Shown: positions 1-12,254, counted from the stretch's first letter. The stretch is 64,000 nucleotides of DNA from Omphiscola glabra (GCA_964017045.1 OZ024809.1:28496618-28560617); one strand, 5' to 3'. Notes: generated by a model from the letters alone, not told the origin. Program-made: numbers and translations.

Positions 1-240
1 CATACTTGTTTGACAGTCACGGGACGTACTTGTTTGACAGGCACGGGACATACTTGTTTTACAGGCACGGGACATACTTGTTTGACAGTCACGGGACGTA
101 CTTGTTTGACAGGCACGGGACATACTTGTTTTACAGGCACGGGACATACTTGTTTGACAGTCACGGGACGTACTTGTTTGACAGTCACGGGACATACTTG
201 TTTGACAGGCACGGGACATACTTGTTTGACAGGCACATGA
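1..240. repeat. 24-bp minisatellite, about 10 copies
   Basis: The unit is about acttgtttgacagKcacggg plus acRt, repeated every 24 bp, with T/G and A/G alternation between copies. Because 24 is a multiple of 3, long open frames run through it in several frames; I read these as repeat artefacts. It lies downstream of exon 5 of gene A, in its last intron. Confidence 0.9.
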
Positions 241-262
241 CATACTTGTTAGAAAGACTTAC

Positions 263-348
263 CATAACTATAACTCCATGTCGACATGGATGAAAATAAG
301 GTCCTATTATCTGCAGCAGTATAGACTGACGGGCTCCAAACCACATCT
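263..348 (-). CDS. Gene A exon 5
   Basis: 86 nt, acceptor CATCTAG and donor ATG|GTAAGT, phase 1 in and phase 0 out. The product contains G-A-x-x-S-I-L-L-x-I-I-G-P-Y-F-H and RHGVIVM, matching exon 5 of C and D almost residue for residue. Confidence 0.85.
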
Positions 349-3300
349 CTAGATGACAAGAGGGGGCAAAAATGAACATTTATTATTAGGGATAGACTTA
401 GAAAATAAATAAGAGAAAGATCAGAACAGGGGCGTCGACACCCCCCCCCCCAACCGATATTGTGTTGTGGGCCATGGCAGTCATAGTGTTGGTGTTTGAT
501 TCGTGCGTTTAGAAATACAAAAATATGTACAGTTAAAAACAATTGTGAGAGCATTGTTGACTCTCTCTTATGTACATTACGCTTCTGGTGTGACTCGTGG
601 GCTGCTTCTTAATGGACCGCTTTCTAATCAGCGTTTTTGGTATTGAGAGTATGCTATAAATAATTCTAAATGTTTGAAAGAAAGTATGATTCAATAATGA
701 GTTTAATAGCGCGGAAAATATAATTCCCGATAACTACGCGAGATTAAGTGATATTTTTTTATACAACGCAACTGCGTTTTGCGCGTAATATTTTCTTTTC
801 GGAAAATGAAATCGTCTCAATTTAAGTATGGTGTCAAAAATATTCGAGTTAAAAGTGGTTGGGACATCACAATATTCAATATAGTTCATAGGCGTGAAAT
901 AAAAAGTGTGCAGTGGCGTATCATGGGGGGAAGGGGTGTAACAAAAATTGGGATTCTTAAATGTACTTTAGTTTACGAGAAGTTCACGCATTGCTGTCGC
1001 CAATGTTTGGTGGAATATATCTAGTAGATGGGAAGTTCACACATTGCTGCCGCCAATGTTTGGCCGGCTATATATAGTAGATGGGAAGTTCACACATTGC
1101 TGCCGCCAATGTTTGGCGGGTTATATCTAGTAGATGGGAAGTTCACGCATTGCTGTCGCCAAATGTTTGGCGTGTTATATTTAGTTCAATAATAATCTTC
1201 TTAACAAACTCACATTTTTCAGTAAATTTAATATTCAAATACCGTGACTATATAAATAAAAGACAAATAATAAAAATTATCAAAAACTTACCTTCAAATT
1301 CCGAGCTCAAGTCGTCAAGTTTTGTTGAGAGTCGCGGGCCTTTTAATCCCACGATTTCTTCCAATGCATAGCGACGTGGCAGTTTTTCCACGGCACCCTT
1401 GAATAAAGCAGTCCGTTCTAAAGTCGAACATAGAGTGAACCCATGCAAATTATTTGGTATCGCATTTAAAAATTTGGACATGTTTCAAAGACAATCTCAG
1501 TAAGAAATTATCGCAATGCACAAATTTGATAATTTAAGATTTGTATTTCTGTAGTTAGAAAAAAACAACAACAAAACAACCCACAACTAACCGTATGTCG
1601 GTCATTTTCGTTGTATCTCGTATTTTTTAAAAAAAATTTTAAAAATAAACTTAAAACCAAAAAGTTTTGTGCTTAAATTAAAATGTTTATTTGACATTGG
1701 CCAATCACCCCAGTTTTTTCCCCCCTCGTTTAGGACGATATTCGCATCAAAGACAATGCTACTAAAAATCCAGAGGAATTATTTCATTAACCTGCTGGGT
1801 CACGCTTATTGTCGAATTCAACGCAACTTTTTAAAATACCCCGTTCAGTAATTTAAATTCACCTACTTTGAAAGAGTTATCTAGAAATTGTTTTCAATGT
1901 TTTTCAGAGGAACCCAAAGGTTACCGGAAATTTGTTTAAAAGTTTGGTCAAAATTTTTTTTTTCAGTTGACGCAATAAAATTTTCGTCAAATTTCTTTTT
2001 GAACGCACATTACTTCTTCTTTTATATATTAAGGGCCAACGATCAATTTATTGATCATTATGGCTCCTGTGAAAACAATTTATTGATCATCATGGCTCCT
2101 GTGAAAACAATTTATTGATCATCATGGCTCCTGTGAAAACAATTTATTGATCATCATGGCTCCTGTGAAAACAATTTATTGATCATCATGGCTCCTGTGA
2201 AAACAATTTATTGATCATCATGGCTCCTGTGAATGGAGATGGGTTTTGCAATGTTTCTGTGCCTGGTGTTGATATTTCACTGGTTACAAGAGTGACTGTG
2301 TGAGGGTATCATGCACTGGGGGGTTGGAAGGCCTGAGGCAATAGACGCAAATGAGTCAAGTGTTGTCGCATCAACTGTTCCTTTTGAAAGATTGTATACT
2401 ATATAGTCAAACAAAATAATTGGTGAAGAGGGGTTTTTTTTGGGGGGGGGGGGGGCACTAATTGGGATTCTTATAAATTGCGTTACTTGTATGTATGTGT
2501 TGTCAAATATATTTAGCCCCCCTCCACCATTTGATGTTACATTTTATAAATATTTACACGAAACCCTTGGATTTTAGGTGTTGTTTAATTAATGTAATAT
2601 GTCAAATGACAAAAAGAAAGTACAATGCTACTTACTGCAAAATTTTTTATGCTTCGGGAAGTCCCTTTTCTGGCACGATGTATTGCAATATCTACCGACC
2701 TTACACCGTGAACACTTCAGCATCGCGTAGCTCTTCCTGTGGCAGCAGAAACATTTCTCCAGCTTATTCGGTTCCTTTGTATCTCTGCCACCGGTTGCCG
2801 CCCTCGCTTCTCCTGCCTTCTGTTTGCTGCAAGGCACACGTTCCACCCCGGCTGTCGCGGGATGACCCTGTTTTTTTTTGTCCTGGCGGTTGGTTGCTTC
2901 GCTTTTTCGGCCACCCTGGTCCCTGGTGTCAAATCCCGCACCGCCCCTGATTTCGCCAGGCGCGTCGTTGATGCTGGGCGCCGACCTGTCCCCGCCACTT
3001 TCAATCTGCTCCCGGGCCTTCACCTTGTCGCCAGTGGCATTGACGCTACAACCAGGATTATCTTTTACATTAAAGCTAGATGAGTTGTTACAATTAGATG
3101 AGTTGTTACAATTGGATTCCGGACTTTCCTCCGCTCTTTCTGATATATATAATAAAAAGAAAAAGTAAAATTTATGTAAATAAAACCACAGAATGGCTTT
3201 GGAAAGGAACGCACGTATCATACAACACTGTCCAGTTAAACGTGTAGCGCATGGGACAGTACTTTTCCCTTACAGTAAAAAAAATAAAAATTAATTATTA

Positions 3301-6300
3301 TTATTTAACCAAAATAAATATAATTTTTAGCTTGAGCACTAACTGAAATAAAAATATTTGCTTACACACCCTTACCCGCCATGTCCTATCACATACCCTT
3401 ACATAAGTGTAATTAAAAAAAAAACACTTTGGTATAATATTTCATTGCCTTTATTTTTTACACCCAAAATAGTAGCGAAACACTTAGAAGAAATTAAAAC
3501 AACTCACACTCGCAAATGGGAAAAAAACAACAAAAAACAAAAACAAAGGCTGACAACAGTGTCGGATTTAGATAACCAGAGGCCCTAAGCTAATTATACT
3601 ATGAGGTTTTTTGCAATCACCCTAAGCACACCCCACCCCCAAAAATTTGCAAAATAAACCACCAAAACTTTAAAAAAACTTTGCTCAAACACATTGTTAG
3701 TGTAGGTAACGACCGGTTAGGACAAAAAGTAAGTCAATAATTATACAAGTTCAGGTTTTTAAAAAATGTTCTGCTGACTACATGAAAATAACTTGGACAG
3801 ACGGGACCAAAAAATGTAGTACACTGATCCATATGCTTCTATTTTCGGCAAAAGAAAACAAAATTACTGACTCAGTTATCCAGGCATTCTCCAGTGAGAT
3901 CTATTAGTAAACATTTCTTTTTATACAACCCCAGTGTCCATTATTATATGAAGAGTAAAACATGTGTGATTACATTTTTCTTTTTTTTGTGTAAAAAAAA
4001 AAAGTACACTTTGTACACGATCTTATTTTAATGTTCATATTTTATATATATTTTTTTTCTGGTTTTGGGGGGGGGGGGGGGGTGTTTAAATAACGGGAAT
4101 CTATAAAATGCTGCTTCTTAAATTTCGAAGCACCTTAGATTCTGGAGGCCCTATGCTTGCGCCTGCAAGGCTGATAGCTAAATCCAACACTGGTTAAAAA
4201 ATAAATTTGTTTTTATCAAAATTTAAGGATCTAATCTGTCACAGATAGGAATATATGGGAGATAAGTAATATGGGAATTAATACTTATGTAATATACATA
4301 GTAGAGGGACTTAGAGAAAATTGGCCAATGAGAGGTGAGCAAGAAGAGAAAAATGGAGTCTAAACAATATGACAACTGAATTCACGAAGTTCGTGTAAGA
4401 AGATAGATTGAACAGAAATGTCTGTGTTTAAATGAAGATTTATAGTGTATTGAAATACTTATGTAACAAGAGATTTGGATTTAGCATGTTCAGCAAATGA
4501 GATGTAGACCTATTTCACGTATTAACTATTATTATCATTATTGTGATCGTCTCCGTGTGTAATAAATAAAGTATAGTTACTATTATTAATCAGTTGAACC
4601 ACCACGCCTCTGTTACAATCCATAAGGCATTGTGATTGTGACATAACCTAAAATAGTTACCCTTTAAAAACAACTTCTAACTAGTAAAGGGAAACTCAAA
4701 CCTTCATTTGCGCTATGCTCAGGTCGTGGCCCATCATCGCCCAAGTCGTTATCTGTGTCGTACTCTGGGAAGCGCGACCTCTGCTGTTTCTTGACAGAAG
4801 CTCCACTTGCCTCGTCAACCTTTCCGCTTTTGTGGGCCTTCTCATTCTTCGGCTTCCACCAGCCATCGCCGAACATCGTACCTGATCGGACCTTATCATC
4901 AACGATCGCTCTACTACCACAATTTCCACCCGCCTGCGATGTCACAATCTCCCGAACCGTGGAACTTGAGCTCCTGGCTGCAAGGATGTCTTTATTTTTT
5001 AACCGACTGTTGCTCCTATTTTGCTTCTTCCGCTTCCGTCGCTTTTTTGTGGGTTCACCGGCTTTTTGGCTATTGCTTGGTAGGTTGTTTTCATCGAGGT
5101 TTTCTCGTGTGGTTTCACTGGGAGCAAAGTCTCCTACTTCCTCCGAGGATTTGGCCTTTTGTCTGATGGGCACGGCCATGTCGCGGTCTAACAGATTAGC
5201 CATCCCCTTCTTAAAGCTGATGAGATGACACTCGGGCTCATGTTTGGCTCTGTCAAGTTCAAGGCACTCAATGGAACAATAGCTGAGGGGAAAAAAAGAA
5301 ACTTAAATTTATTTAGATATATACTGGTGACGTGAATGCAGTTTGAGTGGATGAGTTTTTATTGTACCTGCGACTGCTTAAAATATATATATTTTTTAAA
5401 TGGCTCAATTTTTATACAAACATTTATATAGAGACATTATATAGAGACATTATGTAGGGACATTGTGTAGAGACATTGTGTAGAGACATTGTGTAGAGAC
5501 ATTGTGTAGAGACATTGTGTAGAGACATTGTGTAGAGACATTGTGTAGAGACATTGTGTAGAGACATTGTGTAGAGACATTGTGTAGAGACATTGTGTAG
5601 AGACATTGTGTAGAGACATTGTGTAGAGACATTGTGTAGAGACATTACATAGATTCATTACATAGATTCATTACATAGATTCATTACATAGATTCATTAC
5701 ATAGATTCATCACATAGAGACATCACATAGAGACATCACATAGAGACATCACATAGAGACATCACATAGAGACATCACATAGAGACATCACATAGATACA
5801 TCACATAGAGACATCACATAGAGACATCACATAGAGACATCACATAGACATCACATAGAGACATCACATAGAGACTTCACATAGAGACTTCACATAGAGA
5901 CATCACATAGAGACATCACATAGAGACATCACATAGAGACATTACATAGAGACATTATATAGAGACATCACATAGAGACATCACATAGAGACATCATATA
6001 GAGACATCACATAGCTACATCACATAGAGACATCACATAGAGACATTGCATAGAGACATTGCATAGAGACATCACATAGAGACATTACTTAGAGACATCA
6101 CATAGAGACATTACATAGAGACATTACATAGCGACATCACATAGAGACATCACATAGAGACATTATATAGAGACATCACATAGCTACATCACATAGAGAC
6201 ATTACATAGAGACATTGCATAGAGACATCACATAGAGACATTACTTAGAGACATCACATAGAGACATTATATTGAGACATCACATAGAGACATTATATAG

Positions 6301-7670
6301 AGACATCACATAGAGACATCACATAGAGACATTACATAGAGACATTACATAGAGACATTACATAGAGACATTATATAGAGACATTATATAGAGACATCAC
6401 ATACAGACATCAAATAGAGACATCACATAGAGACATCACATAGAGACATCATTTAGTGACATCAATTAGATACATTATATAGAGACATTATATAGAGACA
6501 TTATATAGAGACATTATATATAGACATTATATAGAGACATTATATAGAGACATTATATATAGACATTATATAAAGACATTATATAGAGACATTATGAAGG
6601 GACATTACATAGAGACATTACATAGACATTTTAAAGCCACCGAGTTGGTCTTTTTTAAAAAAAAGGTGGAGGTGGGGTGGTGGAATGATAGCAAATCTTT
6701 TCTTGTACTCTGAACCGGTGGGTGTAAACACTAGACTACAACCTAAACGCAGGGGAGTGCTCATTGGATTAACGTAAATACCTCAGAGAAATTTCCAAAT
6801 GACATGTCAGATGATTATCCAAATGACCTAACAGAGAAATATATTATAAAGTCATATGGACCTAAGCTACAGATGTCATGGGGACAATGTTACAGATAAC
6901 ATAGTGACAATGCTACTGGTGGTAGGGACAATGTTACTGATAGCATAGGACAATGTTACTGATGGCATCGGACAATGTTACTGATGGCATCGGACAATGT
7001 TACTGATGGCATAGGACAATGTTACTGATGGCATAGGGACAATGTTACTGATGAAATTAAGACAATGTTATTTATGACATAGAGACAATGTTACAAATGA
7101 CATAGGGACAATGTTACTGATGACTTAGGGACAATGTTGCTGATGATATAGGGACAATGTTACTGATGGCATATGGACAATGTTGCTGATGGCATAGGGA
7201 CAATGTTACTGATTGCATAGGGACAATCTTACTGATGGCATAGGTACAATGTTACAGATGACATAGGGACAATGTTACTGATGGCATAGGGACAATGTGA
7301 CTTATGGCATAAGAATATTATTACTGATGACATAGAGACAAAGTACTGATGACATAGGGACAATGTTACCGATGACATAGGGACAACGTTACAGATGACA
7401 TAGGGACAATGTTACAGATGACCTAGGGACAATGTTACAGATGACATATGGACAATATTACTGATGACGTAGTGGACAATGTTAATTATGACCCAGTGTA
7501 ACAAATATTATATCTTGCATGATGGACACTTACCTGAACTCACGACAATTGTCACATGTCATCATGTCACGGAATGATCGCCTCCTACAGTTCATACACC
7601 TGCGCTCCCTCTGGTACTGCTCCAAGATCTCAAACGGGACGCAATACACCTCAACACCACCTGCCGCCAT
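263..7670 (-). CDS. Gene A: double-MYND zinc-finger protein, 3-prime end outside window
   Basis: Coding exons on the minus strand are 7670-7534, 5282-4702, 3139-2636, 1417-1292 and 348-263. Together they give 478 uninterrupted codons. The final exon, expected by analogy with the neighbouring copies, would lie left of base 1. MYND finger 1 occupies about residues 25-64: CMNC, then CDNC, then YCSIEC ending H-x3-C, split by intron 1. A lysine/arginine-rich stretch and the acidic motif YDTDND follow in exon 2. MYND finger 2 occupies about residues 369-407 (CFCC, CSRC, YCNTSC, HKKFC). MYND fingers are zinc-binding modules that usually bind proline-rich partners in transcriptional regulators. The basic patch suggests the nucleus, which is inference. 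The start ATG at 7670-7668 aligns without gaps to those of B and D. The overall family is not recognised. Confidence 0.8.
700..815 (-). repeat. Fragment of dispersed 400-bp repeat family
   Basis: Reverse complement of the tract seen at 17.8, 24.4 and 36.0 kb: ATTACGCnCAAAACGCA followed by GCG-GTTATCGGGAATT. It is a partial copy in intron 4 of gene A. Confidence 0.65.
970..1185. repeat. 53-bp minisatellite, 4 copies
   Basis: The unit begins atgggaagttcacacattgc and contains the short palindromic tract gccgccaatgtttggcgg. It lies in the intron between exons 4 and 5 of gene A. The rest of that intron (349-1291) shows only AT-rich DNA and a short poly-C run near 440. Confidence 0.9.
1292..1417 (-). 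CDS. Gene A exon 4
   Basis: 126 nt, acceptor GACTTTAG, donor GAAG|GTAAGT, phase 1 at both ends. It encodes a start RTALFKGAVEKLP and an end GPRLSTKLDDLSSEFE. Motifs RTxLF, LP and GPRxSTxLxDLSxE are shared with exon 4 of C and D. Confidence 0.85.
1418..2635. other. Gene A intron 3
   Basis: AT-rich intron with poly-A and poly-T runs. Apart from the 32-bp minisatellite at 2045-2233 and a poly-G run near 2440 I recognise nothing in it. Confidence 0.6.
2045..2233. repeat. 32-bp minisatellite, 6 copies
   Basis: The unit is caatttattgatcatcatgg followed by ctcctgtgaaaa and is almost perfect. Each unit contains the palindrome TGATCA. Confidence 0.92.
2636..3139 (-). CDS. Gene A exon 3: linker plus complete MYND finger 2
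   Basis: 504 nt, acceptor TATATATATCAG, donor TTTTGCA|GTAAGT, phase 1 at both ends. The N-terminal part is a low-complexity linker including a short Asn/Cys/Ser repeat (SNCNNS). The C-terminal part is a full MYND finger ending at the last cysteine, followed at once by the donor. The conserved stretch ahead of the finger reads ERVPCSKQKAGEARAA. Confidence 0.88.
3557..4192. mobile_element. hAT-like non-autonomous element in gene A intron 2
   Basis: The ends are inverted repeats CAGTGTCGGATTTAG and, reversed, CAGTGTTGGATTTAG. Flanking 8-mers gctgacaa and gttaaaaa match at only 5 of 8 positions. No coding sequence is visible. The interior has a long poly-G run near 4067-4081. Confidence 0.6.
4193..4701. 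other. Remainder of gene A intron 2
   Basis: AT-rich, single-copy-looking DNA with no recognisable feature. Confidence 0.5.
4702..5282 (-). CDS. Gene A exon 2: MYND finger 1 second half and basic/acidic region
   Basis: 581 nt. The acceptor is CCCCTCAG, and the first base completes a Ser codon (AG|C), then YCSIEC. The donor GAAG|GTTTGA is weak but is shared with gene D. After the finger come LLDRDM, a stretch rich in KKRRKRKK, FGDGWWKP and the acidic FPEYDTDND. The phase is 2 in and 1 out. Confidence 0.85.
5425..6630. repeat. 13-bp satellite, about 90 copies
   Basis: The unit is tagagacatYryrt. Sub-blocks of variants follow one another: gtgtagagacatt (5445-5640), acatagattcatt (5640-5710), cacatagagacat (5710-6470) and tatatagagacat (6470-6590). 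This is the usual pattern of local unit homogenisation. It lies in intron 1 of gene A. Confidence 0.92.
6875..7500. repeat. 22- to 24-bp minisatellite, about 26 diverged copies
   Basis: The unit is approximately gggacaatgttactgatggc plus atag, more diverged than the adjoining 13-bp array. It ends about 35 bp before the donor of gene A exon 1. Confidence 0.88.
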
Positions 7671-7736
7671 AGGCTGAGATCCACCGCAGAGATGTCGAAA
7701 TCAAGATGACTAAATTCAGTTACCGATGGGGTGTAC
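7534..7736 (-). CDS. Gene A exon 1: start codon and MYND finger 1 first half
   Basis: 203-nt exon: acceptor ATATATATAG, 66 nt of 5-prime UTR, ATG at 7670-7668, donor TTCAG|GTAAGT. The 45 codons include VPFEILEQYQRERR and the zinc ligands CMNC and CDNC. Total and coding lengths (203 and 137) equal those of gene D, and the UTR is also similar, which supports the start. Confidence 0.88.
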
Positions 7737-7789
7737 CTATATATATAAGAATAAATTAAAAAAATAATTAACAATAGCTCACGTTAAAA

Positions 7790-7855
7790 CGGTGGAGGGG
7801 AAAACTGAGGTCCGCGGGCCACATGCGGCCCACTGTAATGCTATGTAATTATGCT
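7790..7855. mobile_element. Small decayed hAT-like fragment
   Basis: Contains gaggtccgcgggccacatgc-ggccca, resembling the end of hAT elements that start CAGNGGTCCGCGG. No second end was found. Confidence 0.3.
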
Positions 7856-8089
7856 ACTGCTTCATATTGAATTTTGAAAGGCCACATTTAATGATGTATA
7901 TTAAAATATATCCATAATTCCCTTAAAAATGTATGACGCAGAAATGAAATAAAGCAACCCAACTGGAAAAAACTATGAGAACCATCTTAACTATAAAAAA
8001 TGATCCCATATGGTATGATATTTGGCTCTTCTCTAAATATATGCTAAATAAATATTTTTGTCTCCTATTAATTTCTCGAATTTCCACGA

Positions 8090-9450
8090 AGACTTTTGGG
8101 CTAATGCGGAAAGACATCACCATGACGTCATTTGCATGTTTTGTTAAGTTGCTGATTTGGATTCATTCCCCTGATTTTTTTTTGTTAAGAAAGTTACATT
8201 TTCATTAAAATGACGGTGGAATATTTTTCTTGGTTGATTAATTATAATTTTAAAAATTTCATTGGTTGTCTTATTATAATACTTTTATTTGTTCCGCAAT
8301 CTTTGAAAATTTGGACATTATTTTTTAAATTTTCCTACTTTTCATTTTCAGGGTCAAAACCCTGTTAGGGATGAATTTAGGTTTCAGGTTAGGTTTAGGG
8401 TTCAAGTAACGTTTAGATTTAGGGTTCAGGTTAGGTTTAGGGATATATTTAGGGTTCAGGTTAGGTTTAGGGATAGATTTAGGGTTCAGGTTAGGTTTAG
8501 GGATATATTTAGGGTTCAGGTTAGGTTTAGGGATAGATTTAGGGTTCAAGTTACGTTTAGATTTAGGGTTCAGGTTAGGTTTAGGGATATATTTAGGGTT
8601 CAGGTTAGGTTAAGGGATATATTTAGGGGTCAGGTTAGGTTTAGGGATAGATTTAGGGTTCAAGTTACGTTTAGATTTAGGTTTCAGGTTAGGTTTAGGG
8701 ATATATTTAGGGTTCAGGTTAGGTTTAGGGATAGATTTAGGGTTCAGATTAGGTTTAGGGATAGATTTAGGGTTCAAGTTACGTTTAGATTTAGGGTTCA
8801 GGTTAGGTTTAGGGATAGATTTAGGGTTCAGGTTAGGTTTAGGGATATATTTAGGGTTCAGGTTAGGTTTAGGGATAGATTTAGGGTTCAAGTTACGTTT
8901 AGATTTAGGTTTCAGGTTAGGTTTAGGGATATATTTAGGGTTCAGGTTAGGTTTAGGGATAGATTTAGGGTTCAGATTAGGTTTAGGGATAGATTTAGGG
9001 TTCAAGTTACGTTTAGATTTAGGGTTCAGGTTAGGTTTAGGGATAGATTTAGGGTTCAGGTTAGGTTTAGGGATAGATTTAGGGTTCAGGTTAGGTTTAG
9101 GGATAGATTAGGGTTCAGGTTAGGTTTAGAGGTAGGGTTCAGGTAAGGTTTAGGGATAGGGTTCAGGTTAGGTTTAGGGATATATTTAGGGTTCATGTTA
9201 GGTTTAGGGACAGGGTTCAGGTTAGGTTTAGGGATAGGGTTCAGGTTAGGGTTAGGGATAGATTTAGGGTTCAGGTTAGGTTTAGGGATATATTTAGGGT
9301 TCAGGTTAGGTTTAGGGATAGGGTTCAGGTTAGGTTTAGGAATAGATTTGGGTCATTTTTTCATTGTTTTATAACTTTTAATTCTTAATTTTAGCAAACG
9401 TGGGTTATTTTATTTTTCCACGGCCGCCATCTTGGTGTCCCGACCCATGA
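8090..9450. mobile_element. Dispersed element carrying the TTAGGG-like 30-bp array, copy 1
   Basis: The left flank gggctaatgcggaaagacat and the right flank, with a variant of tttaattcttaattt, match the flanks of the arrays at 17.2 and 25.8 kb. The array therefore moves as part of a larger element. The right part reads ccacggccgccatcttgg, the inverse of the sequence at the other copies. Confidence 0.6.
8370..9345. repeat. 30-bp telomere-like satellite, about 32 copies
   Basis: The unit is gatagatttagggttcaggt plus taggtttagg, with variants gatata and caagttacgtttag. It contains TTTAGGG and TTAGGT but never a plain TTAGGG run, so it is interstitial, not a telomere. Minus-strand frames stay open because the period is a multiple of 3. 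Confidence 0.92.
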
Positions 9451-9941
9451 ACACGTAAAAGTTCGCGGGCGCTTATCATTGTGTTTATCATTGTGATTAT
9501 CATTGTGATGAAAATATCCACGGTGCCGAGGATATTATACAAGTCGTGCGCGAAGAAGAAGATAATACACGAAGAACGAATGTTTATGTATAAAATGGAG
9601 TGACACTAGCGAATCATCTCTGGTTAACAGCGACCGATTCACAATGATGAGAGTCGCTTGTTACATGAACAGCAAACATTAGAAGCTCTAAGGAAGCAGC
9701 CACAGTAAGACGAGAAGCCTTCTTATATTATAATATAACATCAATTTGAACGTTTGCTAAACAAAACTAGGGGGATATTTACCTGTGGTACACCACACCC
9801 GCCTACCTCCAAAATGAACCGCCGAGCGCCCGTGGATGTTAAATTTTCTAGGTGACCTCTATTTGAATCCGCGAATCCAAAATGATACTAATGTTTTGCT
9901 ACTCTCGAAGAAATGTTTCTAACACGTTAGATTCCTCTCAA

Positions 9942-10414
9942 CAATGGCGTCGCCAGGGTTAGTGCGTCCAATTTTTTCACCCCCCCCCCTTTTTTTTTGC
10001 ACGGAAAACGCTCAGCAGTCGGTGTAACGAGATGAAGGTGTCCTTTAAAAGTTCAGTTTACTCAAAAGATATTCTTTGAAAGCCCCCCCCCCCACCACCA
10101 CACCCACTCGCACCCGTTTTATTTTTTAAAAGTTCAGGACAAATTATCCCCTGTTGATCGTTGTGTGTTCACGTGGAACACTCACTCAACTCACTGACAC
10201 GTTGATCAGCGGAGTGAACGACGCAGTAGAACCCCCCCCCCCCCCCCCTGTTTTTTTTCTTTTCCTCTTCCTTTTTTTGCCACGGGTGAGCGGTTGTTGA
10301 AATTTTATTACGCATCTGGTTATAAAGTTCTTCGGCGTCAGACAGGACATGACAGTGGATTTAGCCAATGGGGGGTTGATCGCCCTCCTTCACAACCCCC
10401 TTACTACGCCATTG
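9942..10414. mobile_element. Non-autonomous DNA element with 8-bp target duplication
   Basis: Terminal inverted repeats are CAATGGCGTCG and, reversed, CAATGGCGTAG. Flanking 8-mers are cctctcaa and catctcaa (7 of 8). The length is 473 bp. It contains several poly-C runs and no gene. The 8-bp duplication suggests hAT. Confidence 0.65.
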
Positions 10415-10579
10415 CATCTCAATCCAATTACAAGGCAAAGTTGCGGCAGGATACAGTCTCTATCGCGTTAGGTATCGGTCGACAAAACATCTTACGTCTT
10501 CGTTCGTCACGTTCTTAATAAGGGTTGAATCAGCAAAGAAAATTAGTGCAGTTTCAATGGTTTATTGAAACGTTTAGAC

Positions 10580-10837
10580 CAGTGGCGACCAGAGTTCGGC
10601 TCGGCCGGTCGCCACAAATCGGGGTTAACTCAGAAAAACCGTGGTTCTTGACAGGGCCTAGGACCTGTGGATCGCGACCCCTTTGGGGGGGGGGGGGGGT
10701 CGCACGGCCCCATCTGAAAACACGTATGCTGTACAGTTATGAAGTAGCAAAGACGATAATCTTGTGACTGTGGGGGTCGCCACAGCATGAGGAACTGTAT
10801 TAAAGGGTCACGGCATCAGGAAGGTTGAGAACCACTG
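10580..10837. mobile_element. hAT-Charlie-like MITE 1
   Basis: Starts CAGTGGCGACC and ends GGTTGAGAACCACTG. The core has gggtcgcgacccctt, a tract with atgaagtagcaa, and gaactgtattaaagggtc, as in the copies at 11.1, 20.0, 21.8, 38.1, 54.0 and 59.5 kb. Flanks gtttagac and gtctagga are only partly alike. Confidence 0.75.
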
Positions 10838-10911
10838 GTCTAGGATGTTCAAATAAATGCTATAAAACATACAAATAGCACACTGCCTCACTATGTAATG
10901 CACCCGCTCAC

Positions 10912-11050
10912 ACCAGTGGAAATGTAAGGTTACGTAACACAGCTACATTGCATCGCTATAAATAGACTGAAATCGCTAGCACGCTGTTCCGCGAGTAGCG
11001 ACATGGTTACGTTTCTTGGAAATCGGGACAATACTCTCGAAGTTCGGCAC
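10912..11050 (-). promoter_or_regulatory. Gene A promoter and noncoding exon 0
   Basis: Read on the minus strand there is a box GTGCCGAACTTCGAGAG (11050-11034), then the palindrome TTCCAAGAA (11021-11013) of the form TTCNNNGAA, then 47 bp, then a TATA box CTATTTATAG (10965-10956). Exon 0 would start about 30 bp further on and could end at the donor GTGAGC at 10911-10910. The layout matches promoters at 33.7, 45.5 and 48.2 kb. Transcript start and donor are inferred. Confidence 0.7.
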
Positions 11051-11054
11051 AACC

Positions 11055-11252
11055 CAGTGGTTCTCAACCCGTCTAATGCCGCGACCCTTTAATACTGTTC
11101 CTCCTGTTGTGGCGACCCCACAACGACCGAATTATTTTCGTTGATACCTCAGAAATGTGGAGTATACGTGTTTTCCGATAATCTTAGGCGACCCCCGTGA
11201 AAGGGTCGTTCGACCCCAAAAGGGGTTGAGACCCGCAGGTTGAGAACCGCTG
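11055..11252. mobile_element. hAT-Charlie-like MITE 2, next to gene A promoter
   Basis: Ends CAGTGGTTCTCAACC and GGTTGAGAACCGCTG. Flanking 8-mers gcacaacc and gcataacc match at 7 of 8. It is inserted within about 5 bp of the upstream promoter box of gene A. Confidence 0.85.
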
Positions 11253-12014
11253 GCATAACCTAAGTAAGCAACACTCTGTATTACCCTTGACTGTGAAAGT
11301 TGTGTCTTCTATCGTGAACTATCATGAGACACTACATAATAACATATGTAAACAGTCTAAAGTTTTTTATAGAGAATTTATGTTTGGACCGATAATTATT
11401 AATATGTCGGTCAGTGAAAATGAAACTCAAGTTGTTGAGTGATATTTTGGGGTTGGGGGGGGGGGGAGGGGGTGTTAGGTGAGGATTAGGCCAGGCGCTG
11501 TTTATGGGGATTTTACTATTTTTTTCCTCGAAATTATGTACTAGTAAAGATGTTTTAAAAAGAGGGCGCAGGCAAGACGATCAGTAAACAACAGCTTTTT
11601 GAGACGGCGCGTGATGACGTATAACACGAGAGCTGTAATCTCGCTGGTAATGGTTTTAATTCTAATTGCTTGAAACGGATCTAATAATTTAGCGCAAAAA
11701 AAAACAACAAAAAAACGATGTCAATATGTTTCGTACTTTTTTTTTCAATTTCACAGTCACGGTGGTAACAGTTTATTTATTGATCAGGAAAACTGCTTTG
11801 AAAATTACAAATTGAGGGGAAATTTTTTTTAAAAAACTTTTAAATTTCAAATCCGTAATTATTTCTTCTCAGTACAGATTTCCAATTTGAATACAATCAC
11901 CTCGCCGTCACAGTATTACTTACCATACAATTGTAATATTTTCCACCTGTCATGAGTCACAAAGAAAAAAATACATAAAATAAGCCTACCATTATGTTAT
12001 ATTCTGTTTAATGA
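11253..12014. other. Spacer between genes A and B
   Basis: AT-rich with poly-G near 11455 and poly-A/T runs. I see no feature in it. Confidence 0.5.
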
Positions 12015-12254
12015 CTAACTGACACACATATTCTGGTAAAGGTCTGAGACTACTCTCTTATGACCCCGGATAGTAAATTGTCTACCAGCTCCATCTGCTG
12101 AGCTGAGCCATACAACATTTTCCTCACGTAGGGTTCCCCAACCGCCCTGGCTTCCCCCGGGACATCTAGTGAGGGACATTTTGGTCAACAGATGCGCTAG
12201 TGTCTCCGGGTCCAGGCTGCAATGCCGGCAAGTAGGATCCCTGTTTAATGACAA
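12015..12254 (-). pseudogene. Possible LINE reverse-transcriptase C-terminal remnant
   Basis: A 79-codon minus-strand frame begins with a segment holding DPTCRHCSLDPETLAHLL. The C-x2-C-x5-ET-x2-H pattern resembles the zinc-binding tail of non-LTR retrotransposon polymerases. No upstream polymerase domain remains. The identification rests on this motif alone. Confidence 0.45.

Noticed and set aside
8325..9005. Minus-strand NPKSIPKPNL repeat proteins
   Set aside because: Translation of the 30-bp TTAGGG-like array. Not a gene.
8370..9345. Telomere
   Set aside because: The unit is a 30-bp composite with single TTTAGGG and TTAGGT words, it is interstitial and two other short copies exist. A true telomere would be a plain terminal repeat.
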